A stretch of 64,000 nucleotides of DNA. Source: Penelope pileata (taxonomy: Eukaryota; Chordata; Aves; Galliformes; Cracidae). The notes beneath the pieces are model-generated. The model had not been told where the DNA came from. It worked only from the letters and a program-made list of their open reading frames with translations, and made no database searches. This document shows positions 61,736-64,000 of this stretch, piece by piece. The stretch covers positions 4,233,647-4,297,646 of the forward strand of contig WBMW01005650.1 of assembly GCA_013396635.1 (NCBI GenBank), read 5' to 3'. A program made the position numbers and the translations under genes. Numbering within the stretch: the first letter of the stretch is position 1; every line of letters begins with the position of its first letter.

Positions 61736-64000
61736 GCTCTTCAGTTTTCCGTTCAGAATACACAGCCTCAAAAAAACCAAGAACTGGGTGTGAGTGTTGA
61801 AGTTTGAACCTGAAACTCCTGTGAAGTACTTTATTCCTGTGTTGCTTCTCTAGTTCCTGGCCTCTTCCTCTTATCAATAGAATGAGTATACGTAGCCCTT
61901 TACTCCTGCTTGATTTAATGAAGTAGCTACAGAAGGCAATTATAATGGCTCCTGTAGCACTTGTGTAAAGAATAATAAGAATAGTAAACATCACAGCAGA
62001 TGTTGCTAATTTTCCAGCATTATTCAGTTCCAATCAATCTACCTTCCATTAATGAAGAAAAATACAAATGCAGAATCTGGCACTGGAGAGGGAGGGAGGA
62101 AAAAAGGAATGCTGTGAGTCTGAATCACTGAGTTTGTTAGGAGGAGGCATTAATAGTGTTAGTGCTGGGGAGTATTTGCATCTCTCTTACTTGCTGTGTA
62201 ACAACTGCCCCTCTTTTTAAAATATTTGTATGTAGTGAGTGTGGCTGTGACCTGCCTGACACTCAAGTGCAAACTTTTCTCATATGCCACATATAGCAGT
62301 CATGCTTCCCTTTGGAGAAGCAGCTTCTTGACTGGGAAGGAGATTCAATAGTCACAGAGAAAATCTCCAGCTGTCTGGGCTAAAAAAAAATCACAATGTG
62401 TTCTGAATGTTTCTCTCTGCTCACTTGCATTTCTCGTGGTTTCATTCTACTTTTGATCTTCTTTATGGCAAGACAGCATTGTTGAATACTGATGAAATGA
62501 AATATTGTTCAGTTCCAGGCAATACATTTTTAGTAGTTTTTGGGAGCCCTCACAGTCTGACCTACAATAGTTTGGGTAGCATTTCAGGCAGAATGGTTAC
62601 CACCTTCTGTTATTCTGGGTGTGGGTGCAGGAGATAAAAGGAGGCTGGTAACAGAGTGTGTGACAAGATCAGGTTTTTAAACTTTCATCTCTCCTAAATT
62701 TCTTCCTCTGCCAATAAATCTTTATTTCACGTATCTAAATGATTTGTGTAAAATATCAGATGAGCTGTCCTCTATCAAAGAAACCTTCAACATTATATAG
62801 ATCCTCAAGTCACACAGCACCTGTGTCTTCAAGCCAAAAGAATTTTACAGGTTTGAGCTACATGTGACTAGATCACTGCAGTTGTATAGCATGCACAATT
62901 GAGATTAACTGTAGTAAAATCTGGACCATATTTCTGACCTCCAGTATCTGACTGTAGAAGTCTTGTGGAAGCAAGTTAACTTTGTTTGTGACAAGATCTA
63001 TAAGGAAACAGTTACTTTAAAATTGATCTTTATGAACATTACAGAATCAAGTTTGATCATCAAGTCAGGTCACTTAGTTAAGTCCCTTAATGAATTTATA
63101 TAGTTGTGGTACCCTTAACAGTTAATAAAATTACTGAGGGCTACACTGAGCCATTTGGAATACCTATGTAAACTATTCCCCCTGAGATGGGTGCCTGAAA
63201 TAGAACTGAGTGTCTACAGAAACTATAAGGCCAATAAAATCTCTATCCTGTATCTGCATGACTCCTCCCTAACTCTGCATGTTTCAAAAGAGGGATTAAA
63301 ATGACTGGTGCACAAAGCTTTCCTCAGCAGCATTGCTCATTCCACATGCAATTATTTATTTATGTATGCATGGTTTCCCCAATATACCTCCCATACAACA
63401 TTTGAGTTATCAATTCTGGAAATCAATAAAACACATCTGGTAAGTAAAATTTGGATGGAACCATGCTGTGATAGCTTTTGCAATACTTCCTGCATTCATT
63501 ATTAATGGTTCATTATTGTATTAATAATTTAAAGTTATCTCTGATAATTTTAACAGTCCCCCGTCTGTTATGTTTTTTTATTATTATTTTACTTGGGTAT
63601 AACTTTGTGTGCTGGGACCAATATCCTTCGTATATTTTCAGTGCTTCAGGGACTAATCAAAATACAGTAAAAGTCAGAGAAAATGAATAGATAAATATTA
63701 CTTAATATAAAGAAGAGGTAAGTTGCCTGTGAACCTCAGTGAATGTTTTTTTTTCTTTTCCCCCTTTCTCCTAAGCCTTCAACATTTTCCTATGTCAGTA
63801 ATTCACTTTCTCTCATATTCACTTTGCAAATGTAAGGGGTCTATCACTTCTGGGACCTGAATAAAGATGAGGTTGAGAATTCTACCATTTGAATCAAAAA
63901 AAGAATATCAAACAGCTTCTTGTAGCTAAAGATAGTGGCAGTCCAAACAGGAAAATGTGGGATTTTAAATATTAGTATCAAATTTTCACTTTAAGGAGAG
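61736..64000. other. Non-coding block, no gene seen
   Basis: A minus-strand open frame of 113 codons (61692-62033) begins in unique DNA and runs into the CR1 fragment, so I regard it as a by-product of the CR1 frame. The rest is AT-rich with no recognisable exon or repeat. Confidence 0.5.

Noticed and set aside
61692..62033. 113-codon minus-strand frame
   Set aside because: Its C-terminal end is the CR1 ORF2 tail. The upstream half is unrecognised, and the frame is probably accidental fusion with the CR1 copy.
1..64000. tRNA, rRNA, snRNA, microRNA or CRISPR features
   Set aside because: I looked for internal promoter boxes, known snRNA starts, familiar miRNA seeds and regularly spaced repeats on both strands and saw none that hold up. 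A covariance-model scan could still reveal diverged RNAs.

Overview
This window is vertebrate nuclear DNA, and the repeats point to a bird, most likely a galliform such as chicken or a close relative. Three moderately degraded CR1 LINE 3' ends carry the avian (ATTCTRTG)n-type terminus, one mariner fragment resembles the chicken Galluhop/Mariner1 group, and there are much older CR1 and MIR-type relics shared across amniotes. The sequence is AT-rich, CpG-poor and full of short A/T tracts. The long stop-free frames are short (133 codons or fewer outside CR1), overlap each other on several frames and match no family I recognise. I find no protein-coding gene I can name.

Layout. 1-19.3 kb: non-coding, AT-rich DNA with simple repeats, a 41-base A tract at 5152, a homeodomain-type motif cluster near 7.65-7.75 kb and faint ancient repeat tails near 11.6 and 18.0 kb. 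19.33-20.37 kb: two same-strand CR1 3' fragments of different subfamilies, 180 bp apart and truncated at about the same consensus point. 20.4-31.1 kb: non-coding; two 92-bp copies of an unrecognised repeat lie 745 bp apart at 24.5 and 25.3 kb, and an octamer/homeodomain-rich stretch at 27.7-28.4 kb looks like a possible enhancer. 31.11-31.29 kb: mariner 3' end on the minus strand. 33.77-33.95 kb: MIR relic. 34.72-35.22 kb: ancient CR1 on the minus strand.

The main functional landmark is a two-lobed CpG island at about 43.43-43.97 kb. It has good splice donors pointing out of it on both strands, which is what a bidirectional promoter with short non-coding first exons would look like. By this reading a minus-strand transcription unit runs left toward position 1 and a plus-strand unit runs right toward 64 kb. 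Most of the window would then be introns and flanks of these two units, but no downstream exon of either is proven here. About 300 bp to the right of the island (44.29-44.63 kb) is a GC-richer segment laid out like a solo LTR, with a TATA-like box and an ATTAAA signal about 140 bp apart.

44.6-64 kb: non-coding, with isolated splice-like signals (46976, 47545, 47679 on plus; 53503 on minus), a 20-bp perfect palindrome, a 20-bp tandem duplication and a third CR1 fragment on the minus strand at 61.49-61.74 kb. I see no tRNA, rRNA, snRNA, CRISPR array or intact transposase, and no clear novel system. The best leads are the bidirectional island, the LTR-like block beside it and the unrecognised 92-bp repeat pair.
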